NCBI GenBank assembly: GCA_018396615.1
Contig: JAGTQT010000011.1
Coordinates: forward strand, 12,711-29,082
From: Candidatus Bathyarchaeota archaeon
Lineage (GTDB): Archaea > Thermoproteota > Bathyarchaeia > Bathyarchaeales > Bathycorpusculaceae
Direction of reading: 5' to 3'
Length of the DNA: 16,372 nucleotides
This document shows, in pieces, positions 7,084 through 14,303 of the stretch. Both the position numbers and the translations under genes were made by a program. Every line of letters starts with the position of its first letter. The stretch's first letter is position 1. The notes beneath the pieces were generated by a model. It saw only the letters and a list, made by a program, of their open reading frames with translations. It did not search any database and was not told the origin of the DNA.

Positions 7084-7092
7084 AGGAGGTGA
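7082..7092 (+). promoter_or_regulatory. Strong Shine-Dalgarno sequence that sets the sHSP start
   Basis: AAAGGAGGTGA is a perfect complement to the usual archaeal 16S 3' end. It contains the GTG at 7089, so that codon cannot serve as start while being paired. The in-frame GTG at 7098 lies eight bases after GGAGG and is the better start. The site overlaps the end of the regulator gene, which suggests translational coupling. Confidence 0.75.
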
Positions 7093-7097
7093 AAAAA

Positions 7098-7667
7098 GTG
7101 ATCTTTGAAAATGACTTTGACGAATTCTTTGAAGAAATCGAAACATTTAACGCGAAATACATGAAACGGTTCCAACAGCAACTAGAAGAAGTTCTCAAGA
7201 AACTGCAAAACGGCGAAATCAAAGGAACCTTCGAAACCGAGGAAATCAACAAGCCCGGAGTAAAAGGCTTCATTTTCAGAGGACACTTCGGAAACGAGGA
7301 AGCGCTAGAGCCAATAGAACCCCTGAAACCTTTCAGAAGATCCTCTCTTCCAGAAAGGCCATTAGCTATTCCGAAAAAGGCGCTTGAAGAGCCACGCGAG
7401 CCTTTGACCGACATCTTTGACGAGGAAGACGCATTGAAAATCTACGTGGAACTGCCGGGAGAGGAAAAAGAAGACATAAAACCCGATATCAAAGAAGACA
7501 AAGTAGAGATCAGAGCCAGAAACTTCTACAAGCAGCTGAAACTTCCCACAAGTAACATCGACGTGGACAAGGCATCTTCCGACTACAAGAACGGCGTGCT
7601 CAACATAACTATCCCGAAGAAGCTGAAAATCCGCGGCGAAGACACGAAAAAGACAAGACTTGTCTAG
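7098..7667 (+). CDS. Small heat shock protein, Hsp20/alpha-crystallin family, reduced domain
   Basis: Small heat shock proteins hold unfolding proteins in a refoldable state. Counting from GTG 7098 the protein has 189 residues. Residues 1-40 are acidic and helical, probably a coiled coil; about 45-105 form a Pro-rich linker; the alpha-crystallin domain spans about 107-177. Its hallmarks are ALKIYVELPGEEKEDI, KVEIRAR and NGVLNITIPKK (165-175). Compared with M. jannaschii Hsp16.5, the segment between EIRAR and KLPTS is about 20 residues shorter, so the beta5-beta6 loop that swaps between partners in dimers is missing. The C-terminus (KLKIRGEDTKKTRLV) shows no I-x-I/V motif, which usually docks dimers into large oligomers. 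It therefore resembles GvpH-like or other reduced archaeal Hsp20 proteins and may act as a small assembly or with a partner. It is the second gene of the regulator operon. Confidence 0.85.
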   Translation: MIFENDFDEFFEEIETFNAKYMKRFQQQLEEVLKKLQNGEIKGTFETEEINKPGVKGFIFRGHFGNEEALEPIEPLKPFRRSSLPERPLAIPKKALEEPREPLTDIFDEEDALKIYVELPGEEKEDIKPDIKEDKVEIRARNFYKQLKLPTSNIDVDKASSDYKNGVLNITIPKKLKIRGEDTKKTRLV

Positions 7668-7669
7668 CC

Positions 7670-7690
7670 TTTTTCTCCACTTTTTATTTT
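7670..7690 (+). terminator. T-rich terminator after the sHSP gene
   Basis: Three T tracts interrupted by C and A begin three bases after the stop codon, in the gap between converging genes. Confidence 0.5.
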
Positions 7691-7756
7691 TGAAGCAGCC
7701 GACATTTAGCCAGCTAGTCTTTTAATGTTTGAACATGTGGAAAAAGCATATGCAGA

Positions 7757-9040
7757 TTATGGATAGAATCTTCTTGTAGTGCGTGGAAACGGTATAGCAT
7801 CTATTATGTTCTCTAGGTCAAGCATCCATGTCAGAAGCCTCTCCAAACCCATCCCGAAACCGACATGAGGAATCGTGCCGTAACGCCTCAGATCCAAATA
7901 CCAATCATAGTCCTCAATCTTCAAACCCATCTCCTTAATCCTCGCAACCAAAATCTCCTTATCGTCTTCCCTTGCTCCGCCTGTGGAGATTTCGCCTATC
8001 CTCGGCACCAGAATATCGGTTGACATCGCTATGTCCGGTCTATCTCGGTGCGTTTTGCAGTAGAAGGCTTTAATCTGCTTGGGATAGTCGTAGATGAAAA
8101 AGGGTTTGCCGAACTCCTCTGCTAAAGCCTTCTCGTGCTCGTATCCCAGGTCCTCGCCCCACATTACATTGAGACCCTTCGCCTTCAGCTTCTCAATGCC
8201 TTCAGTATAGGTTATCTTTGGAAACGGCGGTTTTACTAAAGCCAATTTAGATATGTCTGCTTTTAACTCGGCAAACTCTTCTTTGCATTGTTCAGACGCT
8301 CTTTGACAGATATGAGTTAAAAGCCCCTCTTCCAGCCGCATAAGATCTTCCATGTCCGCAAACGCTTGCTCAGCCTCGATATGCCAATACTCAGTCAAAT
8401 GCCTGATCGTTCGACTTTTCTCAGCGCGAAACGACGGAGCAACACAGTAAACCTTCTCCAAAGAGTAGATAAGGATCTCAAGATATAGCTGAGCGCTCTG
8501 GGTCAAATACATGTTCTGATCGAAATACTTCAACCCGAAAAGCGTTGAGCCGCCTTCGCAGGCGCTTGTAATGAACATCGGCGGAGAGACCTCAACAAAG
8601 TCTTGGCTCTCAAAGAACTCGTCGGTAAACTTTTGCACTTTGCCGCGAACCCTCATAATCAGGTTCATGCGGCGGCTCCTAAGCCAAAGATGCCTAACAT
8701 CGCGCAGAAACTCTTCGCTCTTGTCTTTTGAAATTGGAAACAGCTCAGCCAAGCCTACCACAGAAATCGCATCTACCGACAGCTCATAGCCGCCCACTGC
8801 CCGCTTATCCTGTTTGACAGTGCCTTCAAGCGTCAGAGAAGACTCAATAGTAAGCCTTTCCGCCTCAGCCCACGCTGAACTGCCAGCCTTCACAGTGCAC
8901 TGGATGACTCCTGTCGAGTCGCGGACAAGGATAAAAATGGTTTCTTTGCCTTCTCTCTTGCGGTAGACCCAGCCGCGAATAGCAACTTTCTCGTTTTCAT
9001 GTTTGCCTAAGAGGATCTCCCTTATAGGTGTGAAGCGCAT
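7757..9040 (-). CDS. asnS: Asparaginyl-tRNA synthetase, archaeal type
   Basis: This class IIb synthetase charges tRNA-Asn in the cytoplasm. The 427-residue protein has the N-terminal OB-fold anticodon-binding domain (about 1-100; VAIRGWVYRKR, IQCTVK), the flipping and motif 1 region (VEVSPPMFITSACEGGSTLF), motif 2 FRAEKSRTIRHLTEYW (204-219) and motif 3 GFGMGLERL (394-402). FRAEKS rather than the FRAEEHDTPRHLNE of aspartyl enzymes, together with KAFYCKTHRDRP and EISTGGAREDD, marks it as AsnRS. The retained OB domain separates it from the shorter AsnRS-like asparagine synthetase of some archaea. The ATG (complement of 9038-9040) has GGAAGG nine bases upstream. The MFS gene ends only 61 bases before it with no T tract between, so the two may share a transcript. 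It implies direct Asn-tRNA formation rather than sole reliance on the amidotransferase route. Confidence 0.94.
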   Translation of the reverse strand: MRFTPIREILLGKHENEKVAIRGWVYRKREGKETIFILVRDSTGVIQCTVKAGSSAWAEAERLTIESSLTLEGTVKQDKRAVGGYELSVDAISVVGLAELFPISKDKSEEFLRDVRHLWLRSRRMNLIMRVRGKVQKFTDEFFESQDFVEVSPPMFITSACEGGSTLFGLKYFDQNMYLTQSAQLYLEILIYSLEKVYCVAPSFRAEKSRTIRHLTEYWHIEAEQAFADMEDLMRLEEGLLTHICQRASEQCKEEFAELKADISKLALVKPPFPKITYTEGIEKLKAKGLNVMWGEDLGYEHEKALAEEFGKPFFIYDYPKQIKAFYCKTHRDRPDIAMSTDILVPRIGEISTGGAREDDKEILVARIKEMGLKIEDYDWYLDLRRYGTIPHVGFGMGLERLLTWMLDLENIIDAIPFPRTTRRFYP

Positions 9041-9101
9041 AGGCGTGAACCTTCCACTTGAATATTGATTTCAAACCTAAATGTCTATCTTTTTTCAAGT
9101 T

Positions 9102-10349
9102 TTAGATTTCCTTAGCCGTCGATTCAAACACCTTGAGATACACAAATAAGCATATGGGCAAAGTGGCTACTGCCAGCATGACGAAGGGCAGAGGTTTCCA
9201 CACATAAGCATAGAGAACTCCAACTAAAAGCTGAGTAGGCGCTTGACTTAGATATATGAAGAACTGGCTGCAGCCGACAACCTTTCCCCTGTACTCTCTC
9301 GGTGTCAAGTCGCCTAAAAGAGACTGATAGCTGCTTGATTGAAGCATCTGCCCCAAGCCAAAAAAGAAAAACGCTGGCAGAAGCTGGTAGAAGCCTGCGT
9401 TGATGAAAATCAGCATGGCTGGACCGTAGCAGAAGTAGCCAGCGATAAGAAACCGCTTCCGCCCCGCTCTGTCCATTCGGAGACCAGCAGAAATTGTGGG
9501 TATCGCTATGCTCAGCGACATGAAAGCCATCACAAGCGCCCACTGAAACTTCTCAACTTTCAGCACTTCTAAGGCGTAGACGACGAAGTAAGTGTTGCAT
9601 CCAGCGATTAAACTGCTCATAACCGCGTTGGACACGAACATGTGAAAAACAGTTTTAGGCACTTTTCGCCACACCGCAAGACTTTCCTTCACCGAACGCG
9701 GATACTCGCGCAAAGCCTCAAAAAAGCCGAGTCGAACACTTCCATCTGCCGAAGGCAAAGTTTCTTTAAGCTTCGCCCGAAGCAAGGCTGCAGCAAAGTA
9801 GGCAACAGTTACAATTCCATAGGCTATCCGCATGCCAAGGTTAAACTGAAAAACAAGAATCAGGTAGCCAGCAATTATCGCGGCAGGCAACCCAACAAGA
9901 TTCGTAACGACTGATTGAAAAGTAAATCCAGCGCCACGGTTCTCAGGCGAAACCGAGTCAAGCATCAACGCGAAAAGCGCAGGCTGATAAAGGAGACAAA
10001 AGTTCTGTATCATCATCCCTAAAGCCACGTACTCCCACGAAGGAGCAAAAACAAAGAAAAGAGAAGACAACGCCACGCCAAAAGTCATACTATAAATCAG
10101 CCACCTCCTCCCATGCTTATCAGCAAAATATCCACCGGGAAACTGCACCAAAGCCAGAGCCAACATTCCCACGAAGTTTATCACCGACAAAGTGAAGTCA
10201 TCCGCGCCCAGTACGTCTTTGAAGTACTTGCTTGCGTACGTGTTGGGAATGGGCACAGCAAAAAACATGAGAACCCAAGTAATCGTTATCAGTAGAAAAT
10301 TGCCTTTAAGAAACGCATACCTCTTGCGAAAACTTGAGATCGGATTCAT
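9102..10349 (-). CDS. Major facilitator superfamily transporter, substrate unknown
   Basis: This 415-residue membrane protein has about 12 predicted helices and the MFS loop 2-3 motif GGYFADKHGRRWL (72-84). A weaker copy, GLRMDRAGRKRFL, follows in the second half at about residues 287-299, as expected of the duplicated MFS fold. It has no long soluble extension and no charged helix residues that would name a substrate; drug or metabolite efflux is the general possibility. The initiator ATG lies within a few bases of the transcript start predicted from the GATTTAAG/CTTAAATC box at 10373-10380, so the mRNA may be leaderless. It is transcribed divergently from the CDF gene and precedes asnS, which may be read through from it. 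Context gives no substrate. Confidence 0.88.
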   Translation of the reverse strand: MNPISSFRKRYAFLKGNFLLITITWVLMFFAVPIPNTYASKYFKDVLGADDFTLSVINFVGMLALALVQFPGGYFADKHGRRWLIYSMTFGVALSSLFFVFAPSWEYVALGMMIQNFCLLYQPALFALMLDSVSPENRGAGFTFQSVVTNLVGLPAAIIAGYLILVFQFNLGMRIAYGIVTVAYFAAALLRAKLKETLPSADGSVRLGFFEALREYPRSVKESLAVWRKVPKTVFHMFVSNAVMSSLIAGCNTYFVVYALEVLKVEKFQWALVMAFMSLSIAIPTISAGLRMDRAGRKRFLIAGYFCYGPAMLIFINAGFYQLLPAFFFFGLGQMLQSSSYQSLLGDLTPREYRGKVVGCSQFFIYLSQAPTQLLVGVLYAYVWKPLPFVMLAVATLPICLFVYLKVFESTAKEI

Positions 10350-10372
10350 CTCTTAAGGCATTAGGAGACATG

Positions 10373-10380
10373 GATTTAAG
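10373..10380 (-). promoter_or_regulatory. TATA-like box of the MFS gene
   Basis: On the minus strand the box reads CTTAAATC, with its centre 26-27 bases ahead of the ATG at 10349. That spacing is expected for a leaderless archaeal transcript. The same octamer occurs on the plus strand before the CDF gene. Confidence 0.45.
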
Positions 10381-10422
10381 CTGTAACCAGGCAAACAGAA
10401 AGATTCCACGCAGTCCACAATT

Positions 10423-10430
10423 CTTAAATC
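10423..10430 (+). promoter_or_regulatory. TATA-like box of the CDF gene
   Basis: CTTAAATC here would start transcription near 10452. That is downstream of the ATG at 10441 but ten bases before the in-frame ATG at 10462, which argues for the later start. Confidence 0.4.
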
Positions 10431-10461
10431 GCCCACATCAATGCAGTATAACCCGAACACG

Positions 10462-11844
10462 ATGCATCACCACCACGAAGGCAGCGCTAAGCTTTCCACT
10501 TTGAAAATCTCAACACTGGCCATAGCAAGCGTAGTCATCGTAGAAGTGCTCTTAGGTCAAGCTGTGGGCAGTCTGGCAATCCTAAGCGACGGCGTACACG
10601 CGTTGCTTGATGCATTTACCACGTTTACGCTTTTTATGGCAACAAGGGCTTCTCTGAAACCGCCTGATGAAGATCACATGTACGGGCATGAAAAATTTGA
10701 AACAATAGGAGGGCTCGTCGGAGGCATAGTCCTCATAGGCGTAGCCTTGCTAATAATGTACGAAGCGGTTGGCAGAATCCTCCAAGGCGGGCTTCAGCTT
10801 AACGCTGAATTGGAGTATGCAGGTCTCGTGGCCATAGGTTACACGTTCTGCATAGACTTCCTAAGAGTTGCCGTTTTTCAAAAAGCTCATGTGGGTGAAA
10901 GCTCCACAGTTAAAGCAGGATTCTATCATGCAATCGCAGACCTTGTTTCCACGCTTATTGCACTTCTCGGCTTTGGCTTGGCAATCGTGGGCATATACTA
11001 TGGAGATGCTGTTGCCTCGATGATACTAAGTGTCATGTTGACTTACATGAGTGTCAAGCTAGCTTGGGGCTGCGTCATGGAGTTAAGTGACATCGTTCCA
11101 AGAAGTATAACAGAAAAGGTTAGAGATGAAATTTCAAAGACAAAAGGAGTTTCAAAATATACAAATCTGCGGGTAAGGAAGGCAGGTCAAAAGATATTTG
11201 CGGAAGCTACCGTTCAGATTTCAAACCGCATGAGCCTAGAAGAAGCACATGATTTGGTTTCGCGAATAGAGGAAAACCTGAAGGAGAGGCTGGGCAACGC
11301 GGAAGTGACGATACACATCGAGCCTACCGAGGAGGAAGTATCAACAAGTAAGCTTGTGGAAAAGCTGGCAACCGAAGTTGAAGGCGTGCGGGGCGCGCAT
11401 GAAATAGACACGGTTTACACGGGTGGCAAACTATACATCACTCTGCATGCGCAGGTGGATCCGAAACTTTCGGTGAAGGAAGCCCATGAAATAGCTGAGG
11501 AAATTGAGCGAAGCATAAACGCGCGGATCAAGGGTGTTGAGCATGTGACGGTTCATGTTGAGCCGTCTAGTTTTAAACTGCGGAGAGGAGCCTCAGCTTA
11601 TGAAGGTGAAATAAACCAGATCATCAGAAAAACCGTGGAGAAATATAAGCCAGCGGTTAAGGTGAAAAAGGTAGTAACCTACGTGGCGGACAGAAAACGC
11701 TACATAAACATAGATTGCTGCTTCACCAAGCAAATCTCCATCGAAGAAGCGCATGAGATTGTTTCCAAAATAGAAAGCAAGATAAAAGAACATTTTTCCG
11801 AGACAGCAGTAACCGTTCATATGGAAGAAGACGCAGCTTGCTAA
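10462..11844 (+). CDS. Cation diffusion facilitator (Zn2+/Cd2+ type) with three tandem cytoplasmic domains
   Basis: CDF proteins export divalent metals across the cytoplasmic membrane in exchange for protons. The first 210 residues form the six-helix domain. The transport site is HALLD in TM2 and HAIAD in TM5 (His53/Asp57 and His163/Asp167 when counted from the ATG at 10441), the HxxxD/HxxxD pattern of zinc carriers rather than the DxxxD of Mn/Fe ones. A four-His cluster follows the start Met. The cytoplasmic part is about 250 residues instead of 80-90, because the CTD fold occurs three times (about 223-296, 302-376 and 388-463, same numbering). Each copy has an EAH motif (268-270, 347-349, 436-438) and ends in a VT(I/V)H(I/V/M)E strand, where the metal ligands of YiiP lie. 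The third copy has a Cys pair (426-427). ATG 10462 is preferred on promoter spacing; ATG 10441 would add seven residues. No Shine-Dalgarno sequence is seen. Confidence 0.9.
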   Translation: MHHHHEGSAKLSTLKISTLAIASVVIVEVLLGQAVGSLAILSDGVHALLDAFTTFTLFMATRASLKPPDEDHMYGHEKFETIGGLVGGIVLIGVALLIMYEAVGRILQGGLQLNAELEYAGLVAIGYTFCIDFLRVAVFQKAHVGESSTVKAGFYHAIADLVSTLIALLGFGLAIVGIYYGDAVASMILSVMLTYMSVKLAWGCVMELSDIVPRSITEKVRDEISKTKGVSKYTNLRVRKAGQKIFAEATVQISNRMSLEEAHDLVSRIEENLKERLGNAEVTIHIEPTEEEVSTSKLVEKLATEVEGVRGAHEIDTVYTGGKLYITLHAQVDPKLSVKEAHEIAEEIERSINARIKGVEHVTVHVEPSSFKLRRGASAYEGEINQIIRKTVEKYKPAVKVKKVVTYVADRKRYINIDCCFTKQISIEEAHEIVSKIESKIKEHFSETAVTVHMEEDAAC

Positions 11845-11858
11845 AATCAGTTTTCGAA

Positions 11859-11876
11859 AGCTTGGAAGGCGAAGCT
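11859..11876. repeat. Short inverted repeat between converging genes
   Basis: AGCTT (11859-11863) and AAGCT (11872-11876) could form a five-base stem with an eight-base loop, 15 bases after the CDF stop. The plus strand has no long T run after it, so its role as a terminator of the CDF gene is doubtful. Confidence 0.25.
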
Positions 11877-11877
11877 A

Positions 11878-11893
11878 TAAAAAACAAAGAAAA
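11878..11893 (-). terminator. T-rich terminator of the beta-propeller gene
   Basis: Read on the minus strand this stretch holds T4, T3 and T6 runs beginning 12 bases after the beta-propeller stop codon. Confidence 0.45.
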
Positions 11894-11904
11894 TGTAGAG
11901 CTTT

Positions 11905-13737
11905 TTAGGCGAGCGGGATATCCTTGATCGGCGCCAAGTCGTTTAGATAATTGAGCATGATCTTGCTTTCTGAAACCGTGTAGAGAACGTCTTCGATATA
12001 CAGCGACCTTGTTACATAGTTGCTAGACCAATATGATTCTTTAATTTGCTGGTGAGTTATATTGCCTTTCAAAGTGATGCCTCCGCTTAAGCTAATGTTT
12101 AAAACGTAGAGCCCCTGCCATGACCAATATGAATAGTCGTTACTGAGAGGGTCGTACTCCATTTGAGTTAGCGAGACCGGAATAGCAAGCAAGCTCTTGT
12201 TGTAGTCAAATAGAAACGCCTTGTGGTCATCTAAAACAAGTGAATACGACCATTTCGCGTTAACCGCGTACTGGCTCACATTACTTGGTGAGCTCACGTT
12301 TGAAACATCGAACAGTGTTATCTTCACGTTGCTTGAATCAATCCCTATGCCAATTATGTGGTCCGCGTCGTAAGGATGTAAGTATCGCGTGAAGCCAGGT
12401 ATCTTCAAATAGCCTAAAATCTTCGGCTCAGTAGCGTTTTCGACGTCTATGACAAAGAACGGGTCTTGCTGTATTACTGAGGTTGACAGGTAGCAGCGAT
12501 TTTCAATGAATCTGGCAGAATCAAATCTTTCACCAACCGCAATGCCTGTTAAGCTTCCCACAACCGTCAGATTCATGTCTAAAACAAATAGGTTGCTTGA
12601 AGGAACCCAAGAAATATCTCTTGTTTCCGTTGCAATTCTGAAATAACCATTGTATTCATCCATCGAAAACTGTCCAAGCACCTGTCCAGCCACGGTTCCA
12701 TGCGCTTCTTCTTCAAGTTCGCGTCTCTCTACTCTTATTCGGTAGATCGCGGTCTGACTCTCATGTGTTAGGTGGGTTACCTTTGGATAAGTCACGTAAA
12801 TGTTCTGCAGTGAGACATACATGTGGCTGGTTCCACCTATCATCAGCGTTAAGTGGTTTGGCTCTTCGCCCGTCTCTTGGATGTTTATGGCAACGATCGT
12901 TGAATACACGTAGTAGCTGTCTGTTCCATCGGAGTAGTAAATTTCGCACGGGGTGATTTCTTTCATTCCGCTAGTTGTGTACAGTTTAGGAAGAATTACA
13001 GTGTCGTAGATGATGTAGGCAGGTTGGCTTACAACGAAGTAGACATAGTCTCCGATCATTCTTGAGTTGAAGTAGCTTCCGCTTATGGTGAAGTTCGTTA
13101 GAAGAACTGGATGCGTTTTGTCTGAGACATCGTAGACGTTTGCAAACGTCTTAACATTAATCAAATACATGTTCCAGTAAATGTCCTTTGGCATAGTGTA
13201 TTGTGAGCCCAAGACTACTAACCTATCTTCGTTGATGAAGATTTCCCACGGGTAGGTGGAGTTGCCAAATGACATGCTTGCAACTATTTCTGCTTCTTCT
13301 GGAGGATATGCTTTCAAAATGAAAACTTTGGAATTTGACACCACATAGATGTATCTGCCTTCGTTTTTCACAGTATCTGCTTCATCAACGCCTGCAACCT
13401 GAATGTTGGTACTAGAAGATTGGAGCGACTTGTCATCTGTGCCTGAGAAAACCGGGTTCGGCGAGATTAACGCGGCTTCATACCCCTCTGAACGCAGGGC
13501 GGCTGCGTCGAAGGGACTGTAAGACGCGTAGGGAGTATAGGTTCCTGAGCGGGTTATCAGAAAATTCCTGATCTCTTCGTAGGAAGAGAATGTTTCCAAT
13601 GCTTGAGTGACCTGAGGTATAGGCTGAATATCCAGTGGAAGGACGCTGACGCCGATGCAGAGTGCCCCGATGCATATGGCAAGAAGAATCGCTGTAGCGC
13701 CATAAAGGATTGTTTTCTTTTTAATCTCTCTCTGCAT
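11905..13737 (-). CDS. Membrane-anchored extracellular beta-propeller protein (Pfam Beta_propel type)
   Basis: This is a 610-residue protein with basic start QREIKKK and one hydrophobic segment (about 11-33) that serves as an N-terminal anchor or signal. The rest is predicted to be outside the cell and beta-rich. The block NIQVAGVDEADTVK (111-124) followed by GRYIYVV is the hallmark of the secreted beta-propeller family found in many archaea and some bacteria. Blade-like repeats follow, including VYDVSDKTHPVLL, FVIDVENATEPKILGYLKIPGF and LFDVSNVSSPSNV. Nine N-x-S/T sequons (NST, NFT, NLT, NAT, NVS twice, NKS, NIS, NIT) fit a glycosylated surface protein. No catalytic motif is evident and the family's role is not known to me; binding or envelope structure is a guess. 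AGAGGTG stands eight bases ahead of the ATG, and an ATAATATAAG box (13771-13780) is the probable promoter. The gene upstream encodes a membrane-anchored winged-helix protein. Confidence 0.88.
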   Translation of the reverse strand: MQREIKKKTILYGATAILLAICIGALCIGVSVLPLDIQPIPQVTQALETFSSYEEIRNFLITRSGTYTPYASYSPFDAAALRSEGYEAALISPNPVFSGTDDKSLQSSSTNIQVAGVDEADTVKNEGRYIYVVSNSKVFILKAYPPEEAEIVASMSFGNSTYPWEIFINEDRLVVLGSQYTMPKDIYWNMYLINVKTFANVYDVSDKTHPVLLTNFTISGSYFNSRMIGDYVYFVVSQPAYIIYDTVILPKLYTTSGMKEITPCEIYYSDGTDSYYVYSTIVAINIQETGEEPNHLTLMIGGTSHMYVSLQNIYVTYPKVTHLTHESQTAIYRIRVERRELEEEAHGTVAGQVLGQFSMDEYNGYFRIATETRDISWVPSSNLFVLDMNLTVVGSLTGIAVGERFDSARFIENRCYLSTSVIQQDPFFVIDVENATEPKILGYLKIPGFTRYLHPYDADHIIGIGIDSSNVKITLFDVSNVSSPSNVSQYAVNAKWSYSLVLDDHKAFLFDYNKSLLAIPVSLTQMEYDPLSNDYSYWSWQGLYVLNISLSGGITLKGNITHQQIKESYWSSNYVTRSLYIEDVLYTVSESKIMLNYLNDLAPIKDIPLA

Positions 13738-13770
13738 TTCAACTGCACCTCTTTAATAATGCTTCTTGAT

Positions 13771-13780
13771 CTTATATTAT
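13771..13780 (-). promoter_or_regulatory. TATA box of the beta-propeller gene
   Basis: On the minus strand this reads ATAATATAAG, placed so that transcription would begin near 13750, at the edge of the AGAGGTG ribosome binding site. It suggests the gene has its own promoter within the 73-base gap after the winged-helix gene. Confidence 0.5.
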
Positions 13781-13810
13781 GCTAAGCCTTGGTACAGCCT
13801 ATTCCAGAAA

Positions 13811-14257
13811 CTAGAACGGTCGCAGAGACCAGACTCGCGCAGCCTCGTACCAAAAGATCATCGCGACTATGGCTCCAAAAAGTATTATGAAAAGGCTTTC
13901 TCCCCCGAACTTCTCCATGAAGAAGAGAACATAGAGAATGCATGCGGCTGTCGAAAAAACCGCATAGAAGAAATATCTTGGGAAAAGAAGTCTTCCTAGC
14001 TTGACAAAGTGGCGAAGGATGCCAATCTTCACCTCACTGACTAACAAATATTGACCCGTAACCTCCTGTTTCTGCACCAATCCAAGCCCGCGCAGCTGCT
14101 CAAGATGGTGCTGGGCGACACTTGGACTGCTGAAATGTAAAGCCTTTTGGACTTCGCGAACCGTAAGCCCTCGACCGTTTTTGAGTAAAAGCCAGTAGAC
14201 TTGCCAATCCTTGCCTCTAAGTGCATAGTCAAGACTAGTTTCTTCGGCGTTGCTCAC
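13811..14257 (-). CDS. Winged-helix protein with two C-terminal membrane helices (membrane-anchored regulator)
   Basis: Counting from GTG 14257 the product has 148 residues. Residues about 10-75 form a winged-helix domain: WQVYWLLLKNGRGLTVREVQKAL, then the recognition helix SSPSVAQHHLEQLRGLGLV (43-61) and a wing ending in YLLVSE. Residues about 94-113 and 121-137 are hydrophobic helices with only a short loop (MEKFGGES) between them, so both ends would face the cytoplasm. Such one-component membrane regulators are known in archaea, but I cannot name a target. GTG 14257 is chosen because AGGAG stands ten bases ahead of it and a TATA-like ATTATATG (14296-14303) would start the transcript just before AGGAG. 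An ATG at 14299 would add 14 basic residues but lies inside that box. The beta-propeller gene follows on the same strand 73 bases later and is the obvious candidate target. Confidence 0.8.
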   Translation of the reverse strand: MSNAEETSLDYALRGKDWQVYWLLLKNGRGLTVREVQKALHFSSPSVAQHHLEQLRGLGLVQKQEVTGQYLLVSEVKIGILRHFVKLGRLLFPRYFFYAVFSTAACILYVLFFMEKFGGESLFIILFGAIVAMIFWYEAARVWSLRPF

Positions 14258-14295
14258 GGGCTTTCTGCTCCTAAGGTAATAGCTACGCCTCTGAA

Positions 14296-14303
14296 ACATA
14301 TAA
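14296..14303 (-). promoter_or_regulatory. TATA-like box of the membrane winged-helix gene
   Basis: On the minus strand the box reads ATTATATG, with an expected start near 14274, just ahead of AGGAG. It overlaps the ATG at 14299, which is why that codon is not taken as the start. Confidence 0.4.

Noticed and set aside
7089..7091. GTG at 7089 as the sHSP start
   Set aside because: The codon is inside the Shine-Dalgarno sequence itself; GTG 7098 has proper spacing.
7757..9040. Reading the synthetase as AspRS or as an AsnRS-derived asparagine synthetase
   Set aside because: Motif 2 FRAEKSRTIRHLTEYW fits AsnRS, and the OB-fold anticodon domain is present, unlike in the asparagine synthetase paralogue.
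9642..9914. Open frame on the plus strand inside the MFS gene
   Set aside because: It is antisense to conserved membrane helices and its composition is that of a reverse-strand shadow.
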